Origin: Alteromonas sp. 5E99-2
Lineage (GTDB): Bacteria > Pseudomonadota > Gammaproteobacteria > Enterobacterales > Alteromonadaceae
Direction of reading: 5' to 3'
DNA length: 64,000 bases
NCBI RefSeq assembly: GCF_017368475.1
Contig: NZ_JAFNJE010000002.1
Span: forward strand, 124,001-188,000
The position numbers and the translations under genes were made by a program. Positions within the stretch are counted from its first letter, which is position 1, and each line of letters begins with the position of its first letter. Below the pieces are notes generated by a model. It did no database searches. It was not told the DNA's origin and saw only the letters and a list, made by a program, of their open reading frames with translations. Positions 38,942 to 46,920 of the stretch are shown here, in pieces.

Positions 38942-40153
38942 ATGTCTGATATTAAAAAAGTTGTTCTAGCCTATTCTGGCGGACTAGACACCTCGGCGAT
39001 CGTGCCGTGGTTAAAAGAAAACTATAACTGTGAAGTTGTTGCTTTTGCCGCTGACGTTGGTCAAGGTGATGAAGAATTAGAAGGTCTTCACGAAAAAGCA
39101 ATCGCATCAGGTGCATCTGAGTGCCACATTGTTGACTTAAAAGAAGAATTCGTAAAAGAATACATCTATCCAACCATTAAAACTGGTGCGGTATACGAAG
39201 GTGAGTATTTATTGGGTACGTCTATGGCTCGCCCTGTTATTGCCAAAGCACAAGTAGAAATAGCACGTAAAGTAGGTGCTGATGCACTCTGCCACGGTTG
39301 TACTGGTAAAGGTAACGATCAAGTGCGTTTTGAAGGTACTTTTGCAGCCCTTGCTCCTGAGCTTACGGTTATTGCACCTTGGCGTGAATGGGATATGGTT
39401 TCACGAGAAGACTTACTGGCTTATTTAGCAGAACGTGACATCCCAACAACCGCTTCAGCGACTAAAATTTATAGCCGTGATGCAAACGCATGGCATATTT
39501 CTCACGAAGGTGGCGAGCTAGAAGATCCGTGGCAAGCACCTACTGACCAAATCTGGACAATGACGGTATCACCAGAGCAAGCACCTGATGCCTCTGAACT
39601 CGTGAGTGTGTCATTTGATAAAGGCGAGCTAGTTTCAGTAAACGGTAAAGCCTTATCTCCCTATCAAGCATTAGTAGAACTAAACACCATCGCTGCAGCC
39701 CACGGTGTTGGCCGTATCGATATTGTTGAAAACCGTTTAGTAGGAATGAAAAGCCGTGGTTGTTACGAAACACCGGGCGGCACAGTTATTATGAAAGCCT
39801 ACAAAGCACTAGAAGCACTAGTACTTGATAAAGCGGCACTGAAATACCGTGAACAATTAGGTTTAGAGTTCTCTCATGTAATGTATGACGGCCGTTGGTT
39901 TACTCAACTAAGCCAAGCTTTGTTAGCCGGTGCTGAATCGCTAAGTGCAGGTATCACTGGTGATATAGTGATTAAACTATACAAAGGCAATGCTACCGTT
40001 GTTCAACGTCAATCACCAAATAGCTTGTATTCAGAAGATTTTGCTACATTTGGAGCAGACGACGTATACGACCAAAAACACGCTGAAGGCTTTATCCGTT
40101 TGTTCAGCTTGTCTAGCCGTATTGCGGCAATGAAAGGCGAGGAGTCTAAGTAA
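38942..40153 (+). CDS. argG: Argininosuccinate synthase
   Basis: ATP-dependent joining of citrulline and aspartate. Starting at ATG 38942, with AAAGGAAAG just upstream, it has 403 residues, the common short type. The open frame extends back to 38846 inside argF, but that stretch is not family sequence. The N-terminal pyrophosphatase loop [16 protein letters not shown] is diagnostic, with [14 protein letters not shown] and SREDLLAYL following. It overlaps argH by one base. Confidence 0.97.
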   Translation: MSDIKKVVLAYSGGLDTSAIVPWLKENYNCEVVAFAADVGQGDEELEGLHEKAIASGASECHIVDLKEEFVKEYIYPTIKTGAVYEGEYLLGTSMARPVIAKAQVEIARKVGADALCHGCTGKGNDQVRFEGTFAALAPELTVIAPWREWDMVSREDLLAYLAERDIPTTASATKIYSRDANAWHISHEGGELEDPWQAPTDQIWTMTVSPEQAPDASELVSVSFDKGELVSVNGKALSPYQALVELNTIAAAHGVGRIDIVENRLVGMKSRGCYETPGGTVIMKAYKALEALVLDKAALKYREQLGLEFSHVMYDGRWFTQLSQALLAGAESLSAGITGDIVIKLYKGNATVVQRQSPNSLYSEDFATFGADDVYDQKHAEGFIRLFSLSSRIAAMKGEESK

Positions 40154-41529
40154 TGGCTTTGTGGGGTGGACGTTTTAGCCAAGGCAGCAGTGGCCTTTTT
40201 CGCCAAGTAAATGATTCTTTACCGTTTGACAACGTCATGGCAGTCGATGACATGACCGGATCTATCGTTTGGTCCCGTGCATTGTTATCAGTGAATGTGC
40301 TTACCGCTGATGAACAAAAGCAGTTGGAAGACACGTTGACTGATATGATCGCACAAGTCGAAAACGGTCAGTTAGACGTATCAACCGTAGACGAAGAAGA
40401 TATTCATTCTGTAGTAGAGGCTCTTCTCACCGAAAAACTAGGTGATATCGGACGAAAACTCCACACAGGTCGCAGCAGAAACGATCAAGTTGCCACAGAC
40501 TTTAGATTGTGGTGCCGTCGTCATGCTGAAGAGTTGCTAGAAGACTTAAACCATTTAACAAAAAGCTTATTGAACTGCGCAAGCAAATATCAACAGGCGA
40601 TTTTACCGGGTTATACCCATTTGCAGCGGGCTCAGCCTGTTTTATGGCCCCATTGGTGCTTAGCCTATGTTGAAATGTTTAATCGCGATATTTCTCGCTT
40701 AACCGATGCTATAAAACGTTTAAACCAATGTCCTTTAGGCAGTGGCGCTCTAGCCGGTACCACCTACCCTGTAGATCGCCATCAAATTGCATCAGATTTA
40801 GGCTTTGACGGACCTTGCTTGAACAGTTTAGACGCGGTTTCAGACCGAGATTTCGTACTGGACCTTTTGTATTGTGCCAGTACCAGCATGATGCACATGT
40901 CTCGCATGGCAGAAGATTTAATTTTCTATAACACAGGTGAAGCTGGGTTTATGCAGCTAGGCGATACAGTGACCTCGGGTTCTTCGCTTATGCCGCAGAA
41001 AAAAAACCCCGATGCACTAGAGCTAATGCGAGGCAAATGTGGTCGTGTATTCGGCCACCTGCAAGGTATGTTAGTTACCCTTAAAGGCCTTCCTCTTGCG
41101 TATAACAAAGACATGCAAGAAGACAAAGAAGGGGTAATGGACGCAGTGACTCAATGGCATATATGTTTACGTATTGCCGCTGACGTTTTAGATAGCGCTA
41201 AACTCAATACGGAACGCTGTAAAGAAGCTGCCCAACAAGGTTATTCTAACGCAACTGAGCTAGCGGATTACTTAGTAGAAAAAGGCATTCCATTTAGAAC
41301 CGCTCATGACATAACGGGCCAGCTCGTGATGTTAGCCATTGAGAAATCTTGCGCACTTGAAGCATTGCCTCTTGCTGATATGCAGTCTGTTAACAGTAAT
41401 ATCGGTGACGATGTATATGCTGTATTAGACATCAACTACGGTATCAGTAAACGCAACGCGTTAGGCGGTACATCGCAAGAAACGGTTAACCAAGCGTTAG
41501 ACGCGGCACTAAAAGCCCAAGCTAAATAA
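40153..41529 (+). CDS. argH: Argininosuccinate lyase
   Basis: Splits argininosuccinate into arginine and fumarate. It has 458 residues. The N-terminus is [16 protein letters not shown], and the signature loop GSSLMPQKKNP at 276-286 carries the catalytic serine. In Vibrio and some relatives ArgH is fused to an acetyltransferase domain; here it ends at the normal length and a separate argA follows 16 bases later. Confidence 0.97.
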   Translation: MALWGGRFSQGSSGLFRQVNDSLPFDNVMAVDDMTGSIVWSRALLSVNVLTADEQKQLEDTLTDMIAQVENGQLDVSTVDEEDIHSVVEALLTEKLGDIGRKLHTGRSRNDQVATDFRLWCRRHAEELLEDLNHLTKSLLNCASKYQQAILPGYTHLQRAQPVLWPHWCLAYVEMFNRDISRLTDAIKRLNQCPLGSGALAGTTYPVDRHQIASDLGFDGPCLNSLDAVSDRDFVLDLLYCASTSMMHMSRMAEDLIFYNTGEAGFMQLGDTVTSGSSLMPQKKNPDALELMRGKCGRVFGHLQGMLVTLKGLPLAYNKDMQEDKEGVMDAVTQWHICLRIAADVLDSAKLNTERCKEAAQQGYSNATELADYLVEKGIPFRTAHDITGQLVMLAIEKSCALEALPLADMQSVNSNIGDDVYAVLDINYGISKRNALGGTSQETVNQALDAALKAQAK

Positions 41530-41545
41530 AGGACTCAGTAACACC

Positions 41546-42865
41546 ATGGCAATGCCTGATTTTTCACAATCACAAAGTGTACGGTTATTTCGCAGCTCAG
41601 CGCCTTACATTAATGCCCACAGAGGGAAAACCTTTGTATTAATGTTTGGTGGTGAAGCCTTTGACCATAATAACTTTGCCAATATCATTCACGATATTGC
41701 ACTGTTAAGCTCTTTGGGTGTTCGCCTGGTGTTGGTACATGGCGCCCGTCCACAAATTGATGAACGTGTTGCGTTACGCAATATGGTGTCTCGGTTTATT
41801 GATGGCGTACGTGTTACTGATAAGCCCACATTAGAAGCGGTAAAAGATGCTGCAGGTTCAGTAAGAGCACAAATTGAAGCTCTGCTAACCATGGGCTTGC
41901 CTAACTCCCCTATGCACGGCGCACAAATTCGCGTTGTGGGTGGCAACCACGTGGTTGCTCAGCCTATGGGAGTTAAGCAAGGGGTTGATTTTGAAAATAC
42001 CGGTGTAGTCAGACGCATTGACACTGACGCTGTACACGATCATTTAAATGACGGCTCTATAGTTCTGCTGTCACCTATTGGATATTCGCCAACAGGCGAA
42101 GTGTTTAATTTAAGCCATGAAGATGTAGCCGCACAAGCAGCCATCGCTCTTGATGCCGACAAATTCATCGCCTTTTCTGAACACGTAGGCGTTTTAAAAA
42201 ACGATGGGAAATTGCTGCGTAATGTAGAAATCCCTATATTTAATTCCCTTGTACACAACAACGAATTAGAAATAGAAAAAACCGTCAGTTATGCGCTATC
42301 CGAAACCGTGAGTGCCGGTATTCCTAGAGCACACTGCGTGAGTTATCAGCAAGATGGGGCATTGTTGCAAGAGTTGTTTACCCGAGATGGCGCTGGTTCG
42401 CTTATTTCTCAGCATGATTACGAACAATTGCGCAGTGCAACCATTGACGATGTTGGTGGTATTTTAAAATTAATTAAGCCGTTAGAAGAAAGCGGTATTT
42501 TGGTGAAGCGCTCTCGTGAAAGAATAGAACGAGAAATTGAACAATTTATTGTGATAGAAAGAGACGGAATGATCATTGGTTGTGCCGCACTCAATTTTTA
42601 TCCAAAGGATAATTGTGCCGAGCTCGCCTGCGTGGCAACACACAGAGAATATCGCGGTGGAAACCGTGGTGAACGCATACTAGAAGCCATAAAGTCTCGG
42701 ACTTTAGCAGAAGGGATAACCCGTTTATTCGTACTGACAACAGTCACCGCACACTGGTTTTTAGAGCAAGGTTTTACACCGGCGAACATCAATTCCCTTC
42801 CTCAAGGGAAACAAGAGCTCTACAACTTCCAGCGCAACTCCAAAGTATTTGATATGCAATTGTAG
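41546..42865 (+). CDS. argA: N-acetylglutamate synthase, classical ArgA
   Basis: Acetylates glutamate from acetyl-CoA, committing it to arginine synthesis. It has 439 residues: an amino-acid-kinase-like domain (about 25-285), which binds arginine as feedback inhibitor in E. coli, and a C-terminal GNAT domain (about 295-430) with ELACVATHREYRGGNRGERIL as the acetyl-CoA loop. It sits as last gene of the arg operon, which places the first and the later steps under the same promoter. No argE or argD is present in the window. I see no clear terminator after it. Confidence 0.95.
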   Translation: MAMPDFSQSQSVRLFRSSAPYINAHRGKTFVLMFGGEAFDHNNFANIIHDIALLSSLGVRLVLVHGARPQIDERVALRNMVSRFIDGVRVTDKPTLEAVKDAAGSVRAQIEALLTMGLPNSPMHGAQIRVVGGNHVVAQPMGVKQGVDFENTGVVRRIDTDAVHDHLNDGSIVLLSPIGYSPTGEVFNLSHEDVAAQAAIALDADKFIAFSEHVGVLKNDGKLLRNVEIPIFNSLVHNNELEIEKTVSYALSETVSAGIPRAHCVSYQQDGALLQELFTRDGAGSLISQHDYEQLRSATIDDVGGILKLIKPLEESGILVKRSRERIEREIEQFIVIERDGMIIGCAALNFYPKDNCAELACVATHREYRGGNRGERILEAIKSRTLAEGITRLFVLTTVTAHWFLEQGFTPANINSLPQGKQELYNFQRNSKVFDMQL

Positions 42866-42955
42866 TTGGTTGATGGTGACATAGTCTGTTTGACTGACGC
42901 TTTTCATTCATTGTTCGAATATGCCACCACAGCTTTAGATTAAGCTAGCCTTTAT

Positions 42956-43165
42956 TCATGTATCTTTTGAAGAACTAATCAGCTCACATTGAGAGTTCAC
43001 ATTGGCTATATTTACTAAATGTGGATTTTGATTCAATAGTCCATTACTGGATACGAGATTTCCAAACGCAAAAGCTATTGTCAGGTACCAACACCTTTTT
43101 AAAACTCTATACTTCAACTCATTAGCGATCTTGATAATTCGTTTTATACGTTTGTGTTTTTTCAT
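42956..43165 (-). CDS. Possible small protein of unknown function
   Basis: A 69-codon frame in the 394-base gap between argA and the nucleoside hydrolase, and the only candidate gene there. Its ATG at 43163-43165 has GAGAAG about 9 bases upstream. The product has a strongly basic N-terminus (MKKHKRIKRIIK) and one hydrophobic stretch (about 27-41), so a small membrane or secreted peptide is conceivable. I do not recognise it. The rest of the gap shows no hairpin with a T-run and no RNA gene that I can identify. Confidence 0.3.
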   Translation of the reverse strand: MKKHKRIKRIIKIANELKYRVLKRCWYLTIAFAFGNLVSSNGLLNQNPHLVNIANVNSQCELISSSKDT

Positions 43166-43259
43166 AATGCATTACTTCTCATTTGATTTAAATAAGATTT
43201 CATATTGTTGAAGTATAATTGAGAAGACAAGTTCAAATGTTGCTAAAGTCAGGATAGTT

Positions 43260-44231
43260 TTAAAACCTTTCAGGCTGAACTAGAAATTCACCACTTAAAT
43301 AGTGAACAACCATGGCCTTCACATAATCAACATCCGTTGATTTCAACCAACTTACTGAACTACCCTTTTCTGCATCAAGATAAGTTTGTCCCGCGTTTGG
43401 CGTGTTCACGCTAACGGAAATAAGGCTAGTTTCAATAGTCATTTTATCTTCCGGTATGGTTAACACTGCCGTAGACAATATATCCCATAAAAAATAGGTA
43501 AATTCATAGGATGGAATAGCCGTTGTGGTTGCAGCCCAAAACTGACCTACCAAATCGGAAACAGGCGTATTTTTTTCTGCTAGTGTGTGTAGCAATGACC
43601 TATCAACAGGAAAGGCATTGGTCGCATCTAAAGGCACCATACACACCTTTACACCGCAAGATAATAGCTCTTTTGTTGCCTGAGGATGCCAGTAAGCATT
43701 CCATTCAGCGGAGCGGTTATGGTCGTGCATGGCAACGTTACCGTTGACTTCAACAGCACCACCCATCCATACTACCTTCTCTACTTTCTCAATCAAATCA
43801 GGTCGTTCTTTCAAAGCTTGAGCGAGGTTAGACGCAGGCCCGGTCATTAAAACTGTTACGGGTTTATCACTTTGCTCTAATTGTTTTTGAATAAACACAT
43901 GAGCAGGATCTGTACTAACCGGCACGTCCGTTTCATCAGTACGCAGCATGACAGGCATAGCGTGACACATCTTAGGCTGAGCTCGCCATTCAGGTGGAAA
44001 AGGGTTCGGACCCGCTATGGTTCCTTCGCTAACAGGTACATGACTATTCCCTGTCATCGCCAGCAATTTTCTGGAGCTGATTACCGCGTCATCGGCATAA
44101 CAATCGGCAGGCGTAATAGTTACCCCTAACAAGTTGATGTTAGGCATACGCACAAGTAATAAAAGAGAAAGTAAATCGTCTATTCCCCCGTCGTGATCAA
44201 ATAATACAGGGCGACATTGTTCGCTTTTCAT
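43260..44231 (-). CDS. Nucleoside hydrolase, purine-specific (IAG) type
   Basis: Cleaves ribonucleosides to base and ribose. With the ATG at 44229-44231 (AAGGAAG upstream; a TTG three codons earlier lies too close to it) it has 323 residues. The calcium-binding motif is DHDGGIDD at 12-19. NPFPPEWR puts a tryptophan at 82, WMGGAVEVNGNV and AEWNAYW lie in the middle, and YFLWDIL places Trp249-Asp250 near the active site. These features match the trypanosomal inosine-adenosine-guanosine hydrolase more than E. coli RihA/B/C. No signal peptide. It is probably a stand-alone gene for purine salvage. Confidence 0.85.
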   Translation of the reverse strand: MKSEQCRPVLFDHDGGIDDLLSLLLLVRMPNINLLGVTITPADCYADDAVISSRKLLAMTGNSHVPVSEGTIAGPNPFPPEWRAQPKMCHAMPVMLRTDETDVPVSTDPAHVFIQKQLEQSDKPVTVLMTGPASNLAQALKERPDLIEKVEKVVWMGGAVEVNGNVAMHDHNRSAEWNAYWHPQATKELLSCGVKVCMVPLDATNAFPVDRSLLHTLAEKNTPVSDLVGQFWAATTTAIPSYEFTYFLWDILSTAVLTIPEDKMTIETSLISVSVNTPNAGQTYLDAEKGSSVSWLKSTDVDYVKAMVVHYLSGEFLVQPERF

Positions 44232-44307
44232 AAAGTACAACTTCCTTCTTTGATGAAATATTAAAAGTAATTTAGTGAACAGAATCCGCTACAGCAATAG
44301 CGAATCG

Positions 44308-45045
44308 TCATGAAACTTTAGCGAGGGATCTCAACGCCTGCATATCGGTGATGATTATGTCTTTCATTTTGATCGTAACAAGCTTCTTTTTTTGGAAATG
44401 ACTGAGAATACGACTGACTGTTTCTATTGTCACCCCCAAATAACTCGCCATATCTGTGCGAGACATTGGTAAACGGAAATCTGTACCCGATAGCTGACGG
44501 CGGTGATTTCTAGACGAAATACTAATTAATAATGCTGCCACTCGTTCTTCGGCAGTACTTGTACTTAAATGAGTAATAAGCGACTGCTCAGAAGCAATTT
44601 CTTGACCTAGAACTTGGAAAATGTGTCGCTGGAGACTAGGTATTTTTATTGTCAGCTCTTCTAGTCTCGAAAATGGAATTTCACAGATTGCTGACGTTTC
44701 TAGTGCAACTGCAGAGTTAGTATGTATATTATTGCCTAAACCATCTAAACCGAAAATTTCTCCAGGCAAATAAAAACCTGTCACTTGCTCTTGCCCATCA
44801 ACAGTTACATTTACTGTCTTCAAGCTTCCAGATCTCACCGCATAAATAGCACTAAAACGCTCGCCTAGGTGGAAAACAGCATCCCCTTTACCAATAGGCC
44901 TCTTACGTTTAATAATGGCATCTAATTTATCAATTTCATTGATTTGCAAACTGATGGGTAGACAAAGCTGATTTAAACGACAATTTTCACATGAGGTCTT
45001 ATTATTAAAATGGCATGAAATAACGTTAGAAGGTAAATGAGCCAT
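44308..45045 (-). CDS. fnr: Oxygen-sensing transcription factor FNR
   Basis: CRP-family regulator with a [4Fe-4S] cluster that activates anaerobic genes. It has 245 residues. The cluster ligands are Cys19, Cys22, Cys28 (C-x2-C-x5-C) and Cys121, at the E. coli spacing. The cyclic-nucleotide-like beta barrel occupies about 30-150. The winged helix contains MSRTDMASYLGVTIETVSR, with the E-x-x-S-R contact residues of FNR specificity. The call as FNR rather than CRP or an iron-sulfur-free relative is firm. Confidence 0.96.
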   Translation of the reverse strand: MAHLPSNVISCHFNNKTSCENCRLNQLCLPISLQINEIDKLDAIIKRKRPIGKGDAVFHLGERFSAIYAVRSGSLKTVNVTVDGQEQVTGFYLPGEIFGLDGLGNNIHTNSAVALETSAICEIPFSRLEELTIKIPSLQRHIFQVLGQEIASEQSLITHLSTSTAEERVAALLISISSRNHRRQLSGTDFRLPMSRTDMASYLGVTIETVSRILSHFQKKKLVTIKMKDIIITDMQALRSLAKVS

Positions 45046-45102
45046 ATCGCCTGTATACAGTAAATGAATGATGCTTTATTAACATGATAATAGACTATTC
45101 CT

Positions 45103-45116
45103 TTACTTAGGATCAA
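45103..45116. promoter_or_regulatory. Weak FNR-like half-palindrome upstream of fnr
   Basis: TTACT-TAGG-ATCAA resembles the FNR box TTGAT-N4-ATCAA with one perfect arm and two mismatches in the other, 57 bases upstream of the fnr start. fnr autoregulation is known in E. coli. This is only a suggestion. Confidence 0.25.
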
Positions 45117-45172
45117 ACAGAATAGAATAACTTCCGCTAATATAATCTAGTTTCAAAAAAATTTTCGGAATT

Positions 45173-45202
45173 AGAGACTCACATTAATAAATATGAGTCT
45201 CT
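45173..45202 (-). terminator. Candidate terminator hairpin after malic enzyme
   Basis: AGAGACTCA (45173-45181) pairs perfectly with TGAGTCTCT (45194-45202) around a 12-base AT-rich loop, 8 bases beyond the maeA stop. On the minus strand a long T-run comes only about 13 bases after the stem, so the terminator is atypical. Confidence 0.45.
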
Positions 45203-45210
45203 CTAAAAAA

Positions 45211-46902
45211 TTAAATACTGACACGTTTATAAGGTCGGTATTCTGCTAGCCAAAATGTGGACTCAATTTTATCACGCAGTTTTTCGTCAGAAATAGGTAA
45301 CGCCAAGCCTTCATCAATTGCAACTTTACCTACGGCAAACGCAATTTCTTTACTGAGCTGAGCTATGTTACCTAAACTTGGCAGCAACTCCCCTTTTCCC
45401 AAATTAGCCAGAGGCGAGCTATCAGCCAAGGCGTTACTCGCAGCCATTAGCATATCATCACTAATTAACTTAGCCTTAGATGCCAGTACACCTAAACCTA
45501 TGCCAGGGAATATGTAACTGTTATTACATTGCGCTACTGTAAAGGTTTCACCTTTATATTCTACTGGTTGAAAAGGGCTTCCCGTTGCAATCACTACATT
45601 TCCATCTGTCCATTCAATAACTTGCTCGGGACGGGCTTCGACTTGTCTCGACGGGTTACTTAATGGAAAAATAATAGGCTGTTTACAGTGCTTGCTCATA
45701 TTGCGCACAACTTCTTCTGTAAACAGTCCAGCCTGACCTGAAACGCCAATAAGGATATCCGGTTTGGCGCAGTTAACCACATCGTTCAAACTGGCATATT
45801 CACCACTAAAAGACCATTCTATTAAGTCATCTTTATTTTGCTGTAACGCTTGTTGGAAGTCTCGTAATTCTTCCATTCCTTCTGTCACTAAACCATGGCG
45901 ATCAATCATGAACACCTGTTTACGTGCTTCGGAATCATCTAAGCCTTCTTTCACCATTTGTTGGATGAGCATTTCAGCAATACCACAACCAGCCGATCCT
46001 GCACCGACAAACACCACTTTCATAGTCGAAAGCTTACGGCATTTCACTTTACACGCAGCAAGTATAGTCCCTAGAGTGACCGCTGCCGTGCCTTGAATAT
46101 CATCATTAAAACAACAAATTTCTTCTCTGTAGCGTCTCAATATTGGCATTGCATTGGGTTGTGCAAAATCTTCAAACTGCACCATAACTTCTGGCCAACG
46201 TTTACGGGCAGCACGAATGAAAGTGTCTACAAACTCATTGTATTCGTTGCCTGTAATACGGGGGTGCCTTGACCCCATGTACATAGGATCATTTAACAAC
46301 TTTTCATTGTTTGTTCCCACATCAAGCATCACAGGCATAGTGTAGGCAGGGCTAATACCGCCACAAGCTGTGTATAAGCTCAGCTTTCCAATAGGAATGC
46401 CCATGCCACCAATTCCCTGATCTCCTAAACCTAATATGCGTTCACCATCAGTAACCACAATGACTTTTACTTTCTGCTTAGTGGCATTACGTAAAATATC
46501 ATCAATTTGATGGCGATTTTCATAGGAAATAAATAGGCCTCGCGAACTGCGATAGATATCAGAAAATTGTTCGCAAGCATCCCCTACTGTTGGCGTGTAA
46601 ATGATAGGCATCATTTCATCGATATGATCGTGAATCAATCGATAAAAAAGAGTTTCATTGGTGTCTTGAATCGCTCTCAAATAGATATGCTTATTGAGTG
46701 TTTCTTCGAAGCTACAGTATTGCATGTAGGCTCGCTCTACTTGCTCATCTATTGTTTCGTATCTCGGTGGAAGCAAACCGTTTAGATTAAATGCTTCTCT
46801 TTCTCTGGAAGTAAAGGCACTACCTTTATTAAGTAATGGAGTTTCTAATAGTGCCGGACCTGCATGAGGTATATATAAAAACTGATTATTATTTTTTGAC
46901 AT
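45211..46902 (-). CDS. maeA: NAD-dependent malic enzyme
   Basis: Oxidative decarboxylation of malate to pyruvate. It has 563 residues, close to the E. coli SfcA/MaeA length of 565. The N-terminal domain has [35 protein letters not shown] is the substrate/metal signature (about 160-180); the NAD-binding Rossmann part has [16 protein letters not shown], and FPLSNPS precedes the C-terminal domain. The gene starts 18 bases after the mrcA stop on the same strand, but the two have no functional link. Confidence 0.96.
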   Translation of the reverse strand: MSKNNNQFLYIPHAGPALLETPLLNKGSAFTSREREAFNLNGLLPPRYETIDEQVERAYMQYCSFEETLNKHIYLRAIQDTNETLFYRLIHDHIDEMMPIIYTPTVGDACEQFSDIYRSSRGLFISYENRHQIDDILRNATKQKVKVIVVTDGERILGLGDQGIGGMGIPIGKLSLYTACGGISPAYTMPVMLDVGTNNEKLLNDPMYMGSRHPRITGNEYNEFVDTFIRAARKRWPEVMVQFEDFAQPNAMPILRRYREEICCFNDDIQGTAAVTLGTILAACKVKCRKLSTMKVVFVGAGSAGCGIAEMLIQQMVKEGLDDSEARKQVFMIDRHGLVTEGMEELRDFQQALQQNKDDLIEWSFSGEYASLNDVVNCAKPDILIGVSGQAGLFTEEVVRNMSKHCKQPIIFPLSNPSRQVEARPEQVIEWTDGNVVIATGSPFQPVEYKGETFTVAQCNNSYIFPGIGLGVLASKAKLISDDMLMAASNALADSSPLANLGKGELLPSLGNIAQLSKEIAFAVGKVAIDEGLALPISDEKLRDKIESTFWLAEYRPYKRVSI

Positions 46903-46920
46903 TTTATCCTCATTTACACG

